The notes beneath the pieces were generated by a model. The model searched no databases. It was not told the DNA's origin and worked only from the letters and a program-made list of their open reading frames with translations. Source: Frondihabitans australicus (GTDB lineage Bacteria > Actinomycetota > Actinomycetes > Actinomycetales > Microbacteriaceae). Taken from it: DNA of 64,000 bases. The position numbers were made by a program, and so were the translations under genes. The stretch spans positions 2,356,001-2,420,000 of the forward strand of contig NZ_RBKS01000001.1 of the NCBI RefSeq assembly GCF_003634555.1, written 5' to 3'. Numbering within the stretch: the first letter of the stretch is position 1; each line of letters starts with the position of its first letter. Shown piece after piece: positions 18,678-26,486 of the stretch.

Positions 18678-19215
18678 GGTGCGTCTAGCCTGCCGTAGTT
18701 CTGGGCTCGCTGCTGGCGGGGCGGGGCGCGGGCCGGCCGCCCCCTTGTACCGCTTCCCCCGTGAGTGGCAAGAATCAGCTGATGCTGGACGCTGGCACCA
18801 GCAGATTCTTGCCACTCGCGGGGGTGTTGCGGCGGCTTAACGGAGGATGCGCCCCGTCGACGAGCGTGGGCTCGGACTGGGGCGCATCGCACGTCCCGTG
18901 CAGGGGCCGAGCGGAATCGGATCAGGTGACTGCCGCGCAACCGGTGAACGTTGTGTGGACGTGTTGCCTCGGTAACCAGCCGAGAGCGATATCAATCTAT
19001 ATGCCCTTGAATCGAACCCGGGGGTGATTTCGGGGTGATAGACAAACCGGTTTACAGGATGGGAGTGCCGATCGGGGGACGAATTGCGCGCTTCGGGGCA
19101 CAGGTTTGTTGCTCAGTGCGCGAAATATACCCGCCACTCACCACGCCGACAAGGCGTTCGTGATTCGGACATCCTTCGCGCCTCCACCCCTCGGCGACCC
19201 TCGCAACCCCGAGGA
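18678..19215. other. 538-nt non-coding region with strong secondary structure
   Basis: No convincing gene. Two hairpins are conspicuous. One has a 21-bp stem: 18756-18776 pairs with 18804-18824 with one T-G pair, and its 27-nt loop contains an inner 6-bp TGCTGG/CCAGCA helix. The second pairs GATGCGCCCC (18846-18855) with 18879-18888. Near 19044-19053 is AAACCGGTTT, the same core as the LacI-type operator at 55029-55042. The AT-richer part at 18985-19060 may hold promoters. Confidence 0.5.
18756..18824. repeat. Long inverted repeat, 21-bp stem
   Basis: Left arm 18756-18776 (CCCCCGTGAGTGGCAAGAATC without its last base reads the same on the opposite strand as the right arm 18804-18824). There is a single wobble position. 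The arms are separated by 27 nt that can fold on themselves. It lies 79 nt before the helicase start codon, so it could be part of its 5' leader or a terminator for the minus-strand gene upstream. Confidence 0.7.
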
Positions 19216-19887
19216 TCACCCGCCCGCGATGACCGTCTTCGCGACGGCGACCATGCCGGCCGCTACCCCGATCATGATTCCGACGACGACCACCCGCCTG
19301 GACGACGGCACGCCTCGGAAGCGCTCGGCCGCCGCGCCGACCAGGCCGATGCGCGAACAGACCAGGAGCTCGGCGATCGCCGCGCTGACCGGATCGCTCC
19401 AGCCGAGCAGGTCTCCGCAGGCCAGGGCCGCGACCGGCGCGAGCGCCGACGTCGCGATGGGAAGCGATGTGCGTGCGGCGTGGAGCGCAGCGTGCACCAC
19501 CGAGCGGTGCCCGTGGCCCACCCGGTGCGCCAGGAGGTCGGCGAACGAGTGAGCCACGAACGTCGACGCGCCCGCAGCGAGCACGGCGATCGCACCGCGC
19601 CGGCTGACGGCGTCGGACGGCGAGAGAGCCAGCAGCGCCGCGAGCACGACGAGGTTCCCGTAGACGTAGGCGGAGAGCCGCGCCGTCGCATCGGCGAAGC
19701 GGAGCGGACGACGCGAGAGCAGCCGGGCGAGCCGGGGCGCGATTCTCTCGATCGGCGGCGCCCAGGGCGGTTCGACGAGGGCCCTCGGGTCGAGCGGCCT
19801 GTCGACCGGGATCGGGCTTCGAGGGACGACGACCGGGGTCGTCGCGAGGGGCAGGTCGAGGGGAGCGGTGGGTGCGGGCGGCGTCAT
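19216..19887 (-). CDS. Membrane protein of unknown function
   Basis: 223 aa, ATG at 19887 with TACCGT six bases upstream (leaderless pattern). The N-terminal 70 residues are Pro-rich and polar. Then come about five hydrophobic segments: LSAYVYGNLVVLAALLAL, GAIAVLAAGASTFVAHSFADLL, LPIATSALAPVAALACG, AIAELLVCSRIGLVGA and VVVVGIMIGVAAGMVAVAKTVI. A His-rich turn, HRVGHGHRSVVHAALH, joins two of them and could bind metal. No family is recognised. It is separated from the helicase by the structured non-coding region and from the methyltransferase by about 100 nt. Confidence 0.7.
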   Translation of the reverse strand: MTPPAPTAPLDLPLATTPVVVPRSPIPVDRPLDPRALVEPPWAPPIERIAPRLARLLSRRPLRFADATARLSAYVYGNLVVLAALLALSPSDAVSRRGAIAVLAAGASTFVAHSFADLLAHRVGHGHRSVVHAALHAARTSLPIATSALAPVAALACGDLLGWSDPVSAAIAELLVCSRIGLVGAAAERFRGVPSSRRVVVVGIMIGVAAGMVAVAKTVIAGG

Positions 19888-19987
19888 GCCCCGACGGTAG
19901 GGAGCGGGACTGTGCCGTTTCGATGGGCTGTCGGTGTGCAGGCTTTGGCGATCCTGCGCAGCGACCGGACATCTCGTGGGCGGCGAG

Positions 19988-21529
19988 TCAGAAGCGCAGG
20001 ATGCCCGTGGTCACCAACTCGCGAACCTGCGGCAGCAGCTCGGCACGAAGGTCTGCCTCGTCGACCTCGAGCAGCTCAGCGAGCGCCCCGACGATCGCGC
20101 CGACGCTCAGCTCGCCGTCGCACGCTCCGACGAGGCCCGACAGAGCTGTGCCCGACGGCACGGTGCGGGCGAACCCGCCGCCCTGGCGGAGCTCGATGAC
20201 GGTGGGGTCGTCGTTGCCCGGCCAGTAGTGGCGCTGCTCGGTGACGTCGCCCGCCACCCGGAGCGTCTGGGCTGCCAGCTGATCGTCGCCGAGGTCGCGA
20301 AGGCGGTCGAGGGCGTCGAGAGTGTCGGCCAGGTGAGGGCCGAGGCCCACCTCGGAGCCGCCGAGGGCACCGGTGAGGCGCTCGATCCGCTCGACGGCTG
20401 CGGCGTCGGCGCTCGTCGGTCGCCGGAGCGTGATGTAGCCGAAGCCGACCTCGGTGATTCCACGGGCCTCGAAGTCGTCGAGCCAGGCCTCGTACAGTCG
20501 CTCGAAGTCGGGGCTGCCGGGGCGGGTGCCTCCGTCGCGGATCCACGTCTCCGCGTAGGTGGGAGCGTCTTGCACCTCTCGCTCGACCACCCAGACGTCG
20601 AGCGGCCGGGCACCGCGTCTCACCCAGTCGGCGACCGAGTAGGCGCCGCGACGGCCGTCGCGACCTGTCTCCCAGTTGCCCAGGAGCTGCGCCACGCCGC
20701 CCGGGGCGAGGTGCTCGGCGCACCCCGCCACCACCGTCGCCACGAGCGCGTCGCCCACCATGCCGCCGTCGCGGTATTCGTAGGCGGGCACACCCTCGAC
20801 GCGAGGCGTGATCACGAACGGCGGGTTGGACACGATGTGGTCGAAGGTCTCGCCCCGGACGGGCTCGAAGAGGCTGCCGAGGCGGAAGTCGATGCCGTCG
20901 ATGAGGTTCAGCTCGGCGTTGAGCCGTGCGAAGGCGAGTGCTCGCTCGGAGATGTCCGTGGCGACGACCTCGCGAGCGTGGCGGGCGGCGTGGAGAGCCT
21001 GGATGCCCGACCCCGTGCCCAGGTCGAGGACCCGGTCGACGCGGCGCGGGATCATCAGCCCGCTCAGCGTCGTCGACGCGCCGCCGATACCGAGGACGTG
21101 GTCTTCGCGGAGCGGGCCCTGGAGAGCGAGCTCGCCGAGATCGGAGGCGATCCACCAGTTGGCCTCGCCGGCGGAGTCGACGAACGAATAGGGGCGAAGG
21201 TCGACCAGCGGCCTCACGACATCGCCGTCGACGTCGAGGAGGTCGAGCTCGAAGGCCCCGGCGAGGCCGAGGCGAGGCAGTGCGGCCTCGACGTCGTCGC
21301 GATCCTGCGGGTAGCCCAGCACGAACAGTCGCGCGAGCGTGTCGGACGCGCGTTCGCGCTCACCGGCCGGGGACCGCGACTCGAGCGCGCGCCGGGCCGC
21401 GATCCGCTCGCCGCGGAACAGGGCCGCGCCGCCCGCGGCACCCCAGGCTCCGGCGCCGGAGAGGTGGGACACCGTGAAAAGCGAGTGGTCGAGGTCGGAG
21501 CGGAGCGCGGCGATGAGGGAGGAGGACAC
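19988..21529 (-). CDS. Class I SAM-dependent methyltransferase with accessory N- and C-terminal domains
   Basis: 513 aa, GTG at 21529. The N-terminal 140 residues form a separate all-helical/beta module. A methyltransferase fold follows: VDRVLDLGTGSGIQALHAA (motif I), VVATDISERAL, then DHIVSNPPFVITPR with the NPPF signature of N6-adenine or N5-glutamine methyltransferases. The C-terminal 130 residues contain a winged-helix-like region (GELSVGAIVGALAELLEV). The overall plan matches an actinobacterial family annotated as HemK/RsmC-like; the likely target is a nucleic acid or translation factor. It is divergent from the ABC exporter, with a DnaA box in the spacer. Confidence 0.85.
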   Translation of the reverse strand: MSSSLIAALRSDLDHSLFTVSHLSGAGAWGAAGGAALFRGERIAARRALESRSPAGERERASDTLARLFVLGYPQDRDDVEAALPRLGLAGAFELDLLDVDGDVVRPLVDLRPYSFVDSAGEANWWIASDLGELALQGPLREDHVLGIGGASTTLSGLMIPRRVDRVLDLGTGSGIQALHAARHAREVVATDISERALAFARLNAELNLIDGIDFRLGSLFEPVRGETFDHIVSNPPFVITPRVEGVPAYEYRDGGMVGDALVATVVAGCAEHLAPGGVAQLLGNWETGRDGRRGAYSVADWVRRGARPLDVWVVEREVQDAPTYAETWIRDGGTRPGSPDFERLYEAWLDDFEARGITEVGFGYITLRRPTSADAAAVERIERLTGALGGSEVGLGPHLADTLDALDRLRDLGDDQLAAQTLRVAGDVTEQRHYWPGNDDPTVIELRQGGGFARTVPSGTALSGLVGACDGELSVGAIVGALAELLEVDEADLRAELLPQVRELVTTGILRF

Positions 21530-21566
21530 GGGTCAATCCCATCACAGCGCGCAGGCCCCATCGGAG

Positions 21567-21575
21567 TTATCCACA
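21567..21575 (+). promoter_or_regulatory. Perfect DnaA box upstream of the ABC exporter
   Basis: TTATCCACA at 21567-21575 in the 97-bp spacer between the methyltransferase (-) and the ABC exporter (+). It is the third perfect copy in the window. Confidence 0.5.
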
Positions 21576-21626
21576 GTCACGTCGGGTGCCCGCACGGCGA
21601 GCGACCGTCGGTCGTAGTCTCGTCGC

Positions 21627-23360
21627 ATGCTCCTCGCACTGCTCCTGCGTTTCCTCCGCCCTCACCGGCGGCTGCTCGCCGGCGTGGTGGTCTTCCAGCT
21701 CGCGCAGTCGATCGCCTCGCTGTATTTGCCCACTCTCAACGCCGACATCATCGACGATGGCATCGCGAAGGGCGACACCGGCTACATCCTCCGAATCGGG
21801 GGCGTCATGCTCCTGATCACGCTGGCTCAGATCGCCTGCTCGATTCTCGCGGTCTGGTTCGGCGCACGCGCGGCCATGCGCACGGGCCGCGACCTCCGCG
21901 AGGCCGTCTTCGTCCGCGTCGGGGCGTTCTCCGAGCGCGAGGTGACGCGCTTCGGGCCGCCCTCGCTGATCACGCGCAACACGAACGACGTCCAGCAGGT
22001 GCAGATGCTGGTGCTGATGAGCTGCACGCTCCTGGTGTCCGCACCCATCCTCTGCATCGGAGGCATCATCCTCGCGATCCAGCAAAGCCCGGGCCTCTCC
22101 TGGATCATCGCGGTCAGCGTGCCCGTGCTCCTGGTCTGCGTCGGCCTCATCATCACGCGCATGGTGCCCCAGTTCCGCCGGATGCAGGCGCGCATCGACA
22201 CCGTCAACCGCGTCCTCCGCGAGCAGCTGACCGGCATCCGGGTCGTGCGCGCCTTCGTCCGCGAGCGCATCGAGACCGACCGGTTCGGCCGGGCGAACGC
22301 CGACGTCACCGAGACCGCGCTGCGAGCCGGCCGGCTGTTCGCGCTCATGTTCCCGACGGTCATGCTGATCCTCAACGCCTCGAGCGTCGCCGTCATCTGG
22401 TTCGGGGGCATGCGCGTCGAGAACGGCTCCATCCAGGTCGGCACGCTCACCGCATTCCTCAGCTACCTCGCGCAGATCCTCATGTCGGTGATGATGGCCA
22501 CGTTCATGGCTATCCTGGTGCCGCGAGCGGCCGTCTGCGCCGACCGCATCGGAGAGGTGCTCGCGACCGAGCCGAGCGTCATGGCCGCGGCCGACCCCGT
22601 CTCCGAGCTCTCCGGCCGTGGGGCGATCGAGTTGACCGACGTCGAGTTCTCGTACCCGGGGGCGGAGCAGCCGGTGCTGACGGACGTCGACCTCCACATC
22701 ACACGGGGCACGACGACGGCCGTGATCGGAAGCACCGGGGCCGGCAAGACCACGCTGATCAACCTGCTCCCCCGACTCTTCGACGCCACCGCGGGCACCG
22801 TGCAGGTCGACGGAGTCGATGTGCGGCGCCTCGTGCCCGACGTCCTCTGGTCGACGATCGGTCTCGTGCCGCAGAAGCCCTACCTCTTCTCGGGGACCGT
22901 GGCGACGAACCTCCGCTACGGCAGACCGGACGCCGACGACGACGAGTTGTGGACGGCCCTCGAGGTCGCCCAGGCTAAGTCGTTCGTCGAGAAGATGGAG
23001 GGCGGGCTCGATGCGGCGATCGCCCAAGGCGGCACGAACGTCTCCGGCGGTCAGCGACAACGCCTGGCCATCGCCCGCGCGCTGGTGAAGCGGCCCGAGA
23101 TCCTGATCTTCGACGACTCGTTCTCCGCCCTCGACCTGGCGACCGATGCTCGGCTCCGAGCGGCGCTCCGCGAGAACATGGCGGGCGCGACCTTCGTCGT
23201 CGTCGCCCAGAGGGTGTCGACCGTCCTCGAGGCCGACCAGATCATCGTGCTCGAGAACGGCAGGATCGTCGGTCGCGGCACCCACGACGAGCTCCTCGAG
23301 TCGAACGAGACCTACGCCGAGATCGTCTCGTCGCAGCTGACGGCGGAGGAGGCGGCATGA
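21627..23360 (+). CDS. Heterodimeric ABC exporter, half-transporter A (degenerate ATPase site)
   Basis: 577 aa, ATG at 21627 with TAGTCT six bases upstream. The N-terminal permease domain has six membrane helices, then comes an ATPase domain: Walker A IGSTGAGKTTLINLL, signature NVSGGQRQRLAIARAL, and Walker B ILIFDDSFSALDLATD. The residue after the Walker B Asp is Asp, not the catalytic Glu. This is the hallmark of the degenerate half of heterodimeric exporters such as TM287/288. The signature is canonical and would complete the active site of the partner. It overlaps the next gene by 4 nt. Multidrug or lipid export is typical; no specific substrate is indicated. Confidence 0.92.
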   Translation: MLLALLLRFLRPHRRLLAGVVVFQLAQSIASLYLPTLNADIIDDGIAKGDTGYILRIGGVMLLITLAQIACSILAVWFGARAAMRTGRDLREAVFVRVGAFSEREVTRFGPPSLITRNTNDVQQVQMLVLMSCTLLVSAPILCIGGIILAIQQSPGLSWIIAVSVPVLLVCVGLIITRMVPQFRRMQARIDTVNRVLREQLTGIRVVRAFVRERIETDRFGRANADVTETALRAGRLFALMFPTVMLILNASSVAVIWFGGMRVENGSIQVGTLTAFLSYLAQILMSVMMATFMAILVPRAAVCADRIGEVLATEPSVMAAADPVSELSGRGAIELTDVEFSYPGAEQPVLTDVDLHITRGTTTAVIGSTGAGKTTLINLLPRLFDATAGTVQVDGVDVRRLVPDVLWSTIGLVPQKPYLFSGTVATNLRYGRPDADDDELWTALEVAQAKSFVEKMEGGLDAAIAQGGTNVSGGQRQRLAIARALVKRPEILIFDDSFSALDLATDARLRAALRENMAGATFVVVAQRVSTVLEADQIIVLENGRIVGRGTHDELLESNETYAEIVSSQLTAEEAA

Positions 23361-25318
23361 GCACGTCCACTCCCAGCCGCCCGCAGATGCGACGCGGGCC
23401 CGGAGGCGGCGGGCCGTTCGGCGGCCAGATGCCGACGGAGAAGTCGCTGGCTTTCGGTCCGAGCGCCAAGCGCCTCCTCCGGCGGCTCGCACCCGAGATG
23501 CCGAAGCTCGTCCTCGTGGCCATCCTCGCCGTCGGCAGCGTCGTCTTCACGGTGCTCGGTCCGAAGCTCCTCGGCAACGGGACCAACCTCATCGTCGCGG
23601 GCGCCTTCTCCAAAGGCCTGCCCTCGAACCTCACGAAGGCGCAGGTGATCGCCGGGCTTCGTGCCAAGGGGCAGGACCAGTACGCGTCGCTCCTGAGCGG
23701 CATGGACCTCACGCCGGGGCACGGCATCGACTTCACCGCTCTGGCCCACGTCCTCCTCGTCGTGCTCGCGCTCTACGTGGTCGCCTCGGGTTTCAGCTGG
23801 CTGCAGTCCTACGTGCTCAACGGGGTCGTCCAGCGGACGGTCTTCCGGCTGCGCGCCGACGTCGAGGCGAAGCTGCACCGCATGCCGTTGTCGTACTTCG
23901 ACCGGACGCCACGCGGAGAGACGCTGAGTCGCGTCACCAACGACATCGACAACGTGTCGCAGACGCTTCAACAGACGATGAGCCAGCTGCTCACCTCGCT
24001 TCTCACGGTCGTCGGCGTCCTGGTCATGATGTTCGTCGTGTCGCCGCTGCTCGCGGTGATCGCGCTCGTCACCGTGCCGCTGACGATCATCATCACGACC
24101 CTCATCGCCATACGCTCGCAGAAGCTGTTCCTGGCGCAGTGGACCCACACGGGTGCGCTCAACGCCCAGATCGAAGAGGCGTTCAGCGGGCACGCGCTGG
24201 TCAAGGTCTTCGGTCGCCACCGCGAGGTCGAGGAGCGCTTCCGCGAGAAGAACGACGAGTTGTATCGGGCGAGCTTCGGCGCCCAGTTCGTGTCCGGCAT
24301 CATCATGCCCGCGATGATGTTCGTCGGGAACCTCGTGTTCGTCGCCATCGCCGTCGTCGGCGCCCTCCGGGTCGCCGCCGGGGCGATGCAGATCGGCGAC
24401 GTGCAGGCGTTCATCCAGTACTCGCGGTCGTTCACCCAGCCCCTCACGCAGCTCGGCTCCATGGCGAACGTGCTGCAATCGGGCGTCGCCTCCGCTGAGC
24501 GGGTCTTCGAGGTGCTCGATGCCCAGGAGCAGTCGGCGGATCCAGCGGATCCTGCGACCGCGCCGGAGACACGGGGGCGACTCGCCTTCGAGGACGTGTC
24601 GTTCCGGTACGTCCCCGACAAGCCGCTCATCGACGACCTGTCGCTGGTCGCGGAGCCCGGGCAGACCGTCGCCATCGTCGGCCCGACGGGTGCCGGCAAG
24701 ACGACGCTCGTCAATCTGATGATGCGCTTCTACGAGGTCGATGCCGGGCGGATCACGCTCGACGAAGTCGACGTCGCGAGCATGGCGCGCGACGACCTGC
24801 GGCGTCGCATGGGAATGGTGCTGCAAGACACCTGGCTGTTCTCGGGCACCATTCGCGACAACATCGCGTACGGCCGCCCGGAGGCCAGCGAGAGCGAGAT
24901 CGTCGCCGCGGCCGAGGCCACCTATGTCGATCGGTTCGTGCGGTCGCTGCCCGACGGCTACGACACCGTGCTGGACGACGAGGGCTCGAACATCAGCGCC
25001 GGCGAGAAGCAGCTGCTCACCATCGCCAGAGCGTTCCTGAGCCGGCCGAGCGTCCTGATCCTCGACGAGGCGACCTCGTCGGTCGACACCCGGACGGAGC
25101 TTCTCGTTCAACAGGCCATGAGCGCACTCCGTCAGGGACGCACCAGCTTCGTCATCGCGCACCGGCTGTCGACCATCCGAGACGCAGACCTGATCCTCGT
25201 CATGGAGTCCGGCAGCATCGTCGAGCAGGGGTCGCACGCTGAGCTCCTCGCCGCCGGGGGCGCGTACTACTCGCTCTACAACGCTCAGTTCGCGGGGGCG
25301 CTCGTCGACGACGAGTAG
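23357..25318 (+). CDS. Heterodimeric ABC exporter, half-transporter B (catalytic Walker B)
   Basis: 653 aa, ATG overlapping the previous stop. It has a Gly/Pro-rich N-terminal tail and six membrane helices, with an extended extracellular loop between the first two (residues about 70-130). The ATPase domain has Walker A IVGPTGAGKTTLVNLMM, Walker B VLILDEATSSVDTRTE with the catalytic Glu, and H-loop VIAHRLSTIRDADL. Its signature is NISAGEKQLLTIARAF, not LSGGQ. Site one (Walker A/B of A with this signature) is therefore degenerate, while site two is canonical. This complementarity supports an obligate A-B heterodimer. Confidence 0.93.
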   Translation: MSTSTPSRPQMRRGPGGGGPFGGQMPTEKSLAFGPSAKRLLRRLAPEMPKLVLVAILAVGSVVFTVLGPKLLGNGTNLIVAGAFSKGLPSNLTKAQVIAGLRAKGQDQYASLLSGMDLTPGHGIDFTALAHVLLVVLALYVVASGFSWLQSYVLNGVVQRTVFRLRADVEAKLHRMPLSYFDRTPRGETLSRVTNDIDNVSQTLQQTMSQLLTSLLTVVGVLVMMFVVSPLLAVIALVTVPLTIIITTLIAIRSQKLFLAQWTHTGALNAQIEEAFSGHALVKVFGRHREVEERFREKNDELYRASFGAQFVSGIIMPAMMFVGNLVFVAIAVVGALRVAAGAMQIGDVQAFIQYSRSFTQPLTQLGSMANVLQSGVASAERVFEVLDAQEQSADPADPATAPETRGRLAFEDVSFRYVPDKPLIDDLSLVAEPGQTVAIVGPTGAGKTTLVNLMMRFYEVDAGRITLDEVDVASMARDDLRRRMGMVLQDTWLFSGTIRDNIAYGRPEASESEIVAAAEATYVDRFVRSLPDGYDTVLDDEGSNISAGEKQLLTIARAFLSRPSVLILDEATSSVDTRTELLVQQAMSALRQGRTSFVIAHRLSTIRDADLILVMESGSIVEQGSHAELLAAGGAYYSLYNAQFAGALVDDE

Positions 25319-25401
25319 CGGGTCGCCCGCCGTCTTCCGGCTCGTGCTCGGTCGGGGGCCGGTGGGGCACCGCCGCCGGTACGGCGACGACGGCACTCCC
25401 G

Positions 25402-25512
25402 CTAGCCCTTGATCAGGGCGACCAGCAGCCTCGCGAGACCGACGACGAGAATCGCCGCCTGCATCTTCGAGACCGATCGCCTGGGCCGGCGCCTCGTGTC
25501 TTCATCAGACAT
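25402..25512 (-). CDS. 36-residue membrane peptide
   Basis: ATG at 25512, TAG at 25402-25404. An exceptionally good ribosome site, CAGGAGGTGGACGCCC, ends directly before the ATG. The peptide begins with a charged segment (MSDEDTRRRPRRSVSK) and ends in one amphipathic or membrane helix (MQAAILVVGLARLLVALIKG). It is too short for homology judgement. A basic N-terminus with a single hydrophobic helix is common to regulatory membrane peptides and to type I toxins. It is convergent with the ABC exporter, ending 84 nt from its stop, and a hairpin lies upstream at 25689-25722. Confidence 0.55.
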   Translation of the reverse strand: MSDEDTRRRPRRSVSKMQAAILVVGLARLLVALIKG

Positions 25513-25688
25513 GGGCGTCCACCTCCTGGTGTCAGGTCGGCCACACCGAGAGGAGCCAGGGATGAACACCTCCTGCCCACGAATGTCCGACTGGATGCCG
25601 GTTGCGATCGCGAAGCAGTCGGTATTAGAATTCCGGTGATGTTACCGGGGATCTTGTTCATCCCTAGCTCCACATCGGAAGGTAATGC

Positions 25689-25722
25689 GAGGCCCGGATC
25701 TGTTGCTGCAGATTCGGGCCTC
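25689..25722 (+). terminator. Hairpin, possible terminator
   Basis: GAGGCCCGGATCT (25689-25701) pairs with 25710-25722, a 13-bp stem with one G-U pair and an 8-nt loop. It lies between the 36-aa peptide gene and the small conserved gene at 25787-26071. On the minus strand it would end the transcript of the latter. Confidence 0.6.
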
Positions 25723-25786
25723 GATCATTCCCAGGAAGCTTCTCCGACCGCTCCGCTTCCCGCAATCAGACTATCGAGTCGCGGAC

Positions 25787-26071
25787 TCATATTCCAGACT
25801 TCAGCCGACCGTTTCCGGCCGGAAAGAGCGGAGCGCGATAAGTCAGGGTCGTGGGTAGCGGGTCCACGAGTTCGAGGGAGGCGCCGCCGAAACGCCACAG
25901 GCGATTGAAGAGGTAGACGCCGATCGTGGTGCCCGACCGGACCTGCCACGTGCCGCGGCCCCACTGCGCCGGCTGCCCGCGCCCGTCGATCACGACGGTC
26001 GGTTTCGGATACCAGCCGATGCTCGGCTTCTCGAGCACGAGTTCGATGCGGACGACGTCTTCGGGCGGCAC
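25787..26071 (-). CDS. Small conserved protein of unknown function
   Basis: 94 aa, GTG at 26071; TAGGGT lies six bases upstream of the start (26078-26083), again a leaderless arrangement. It is a soluble, beta-rich sequence with several Trp/Tyr: IELVLEKPSIGWYPKPTVVIDG, QWGRGTWQV, GVYLFNRLWRFGGASLEL. There is no signal peptide, Cys or catalytic motif. I do not recognise a named family. It stands alone between a hairpin and the repeat/tRNA region. Confidence 0.6.
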   Translation of the reverse strand: MPPEDVVRIELVLEKPSIGWYPKPTVVIDGRGQPAQWGRGTWQVRSGTTIGVYLFNRLWRFGGASLELVDPLPTTLTYRAPLFPAGNGRLKSGI

Positions 26072-26127
26072 CCTCCGACCCTACAGCCTCACCCCGACCC
26101 ACGCGGTCGACCCATTCTTCACCGTTC

Positions 26128-26279
26128 GCCCCGACGAGCGAAGCGAAGTCGTGAGCGCCGCAGGCGCGACGCGAGCGGCAGCTGCGGCCGGCGTCGAACA
26201 GTCAACGCGCGGCCCCGACGAGCGAAGCGAAGTCGTGAGCGCCGCAGGCGCGACGCGAGCGGCAGCTGCGGCCGGCGTC
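26128..26279. repeat. Two direct copies of a 68-bp unit, 84-bp period
   Basis: The segment starting GCCCCGACGAGCGAAGCGAA at 26128 recurs at 26212. The first 68 bases are identical, followed by a less conserved 16-bp joint. The unit is rich in short self-complementary words (GAGCGAAGCG, CGCAGGCGCGACGCGAGCGG) and a truncated relative follows near 26306-26326. It fills most of the gap between the small gene ending at 26071 and the tRNA gene. This is REP/BIME-like in character, though no such family is identified. Confidence 0.75.
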
Positions 26280-26343
26280 AAACAATCGCCGTGCGGCCCT
26301 GCCGCCCGCGAGCGGAGCGAGCCAAACCAGCACTACGAGAAAT

Positions 26344-26367
26344 GGCCCCACCCGTAGGGGTGGAGCC
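26344..26367 (-). terminator. Terminator hairpin after tRNA-Ala
   Basis: GGCTCCACCC pairs with GGGTGGGGCC on the minus strand (26344-26353/26358-26367, 4-nt loop), followed by ATTTCT. It lies 10 nt beyond the tRNA 3' end. Confidence 0.65.
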
Positions 26368-26376
26368 AATTTCGAG

Positions 26377-26449
26377 TGGAGCTAAGGGGATTCGAACCCC
26401 TGACCTTCTCATTGCGAACGAGACGCGCTACCAACTGCGCCATAGCCCC
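26377..26449 (-). tRNA. tRNA-Ala (anticodon CGC)
   Basis: 73 nt on the minus strand, 5' end at 26449. Acceptor stem GGGGCTA/TAGCTCC contains the G3-U70 pair that marks alanine tRNAs. The D-arm includes GCGCAGTTGGTAGCGC. The anticodon stem TCTCG/TGAGA encloses loop TTCGCAA, giving CGC, which reads GCG. The T-arm is AGGGGTTCGAATCCCCT. The discriminator is A and CCA is not encoded. A terminator hairpin follows. Confidence 0.93.
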
Positions 26450-26486
26450 AAACTGCCGTACAACCCTAGCACGGCCGAGGCGCGGG

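Noticed and set aside
16071-18698. A long plus-strand frame across the helicase gene
   Set aside because: Shadow of the helicase; no motifs or ribosome site.
18761-19027. An 88-codon plus-strand frame in the non-coding region
   Set aside because: Runs through the long hairpin, no ribosome site, no sensible composition.
25413-25673. An 86-codon minus-strand frame overlapping the 36-aa peptide in another frame
   Set aside because: A weak GGAG precedes an internal ATG, but the sequence turns into Arg/Ser-rich nonsense-like composition; the 36-aa frame has the far better ribosome site.
26128-26340. CRISPR array
   Set aside because: Only two long repeats with nearly identical joints and no cas genes.
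26071-26450. Integrated element at tRNA-Ala with the 84-bp repeats as attachment sites
   Set aside because: No integrase or phage gene, and the repeats do not copy the tRNA 3' end.
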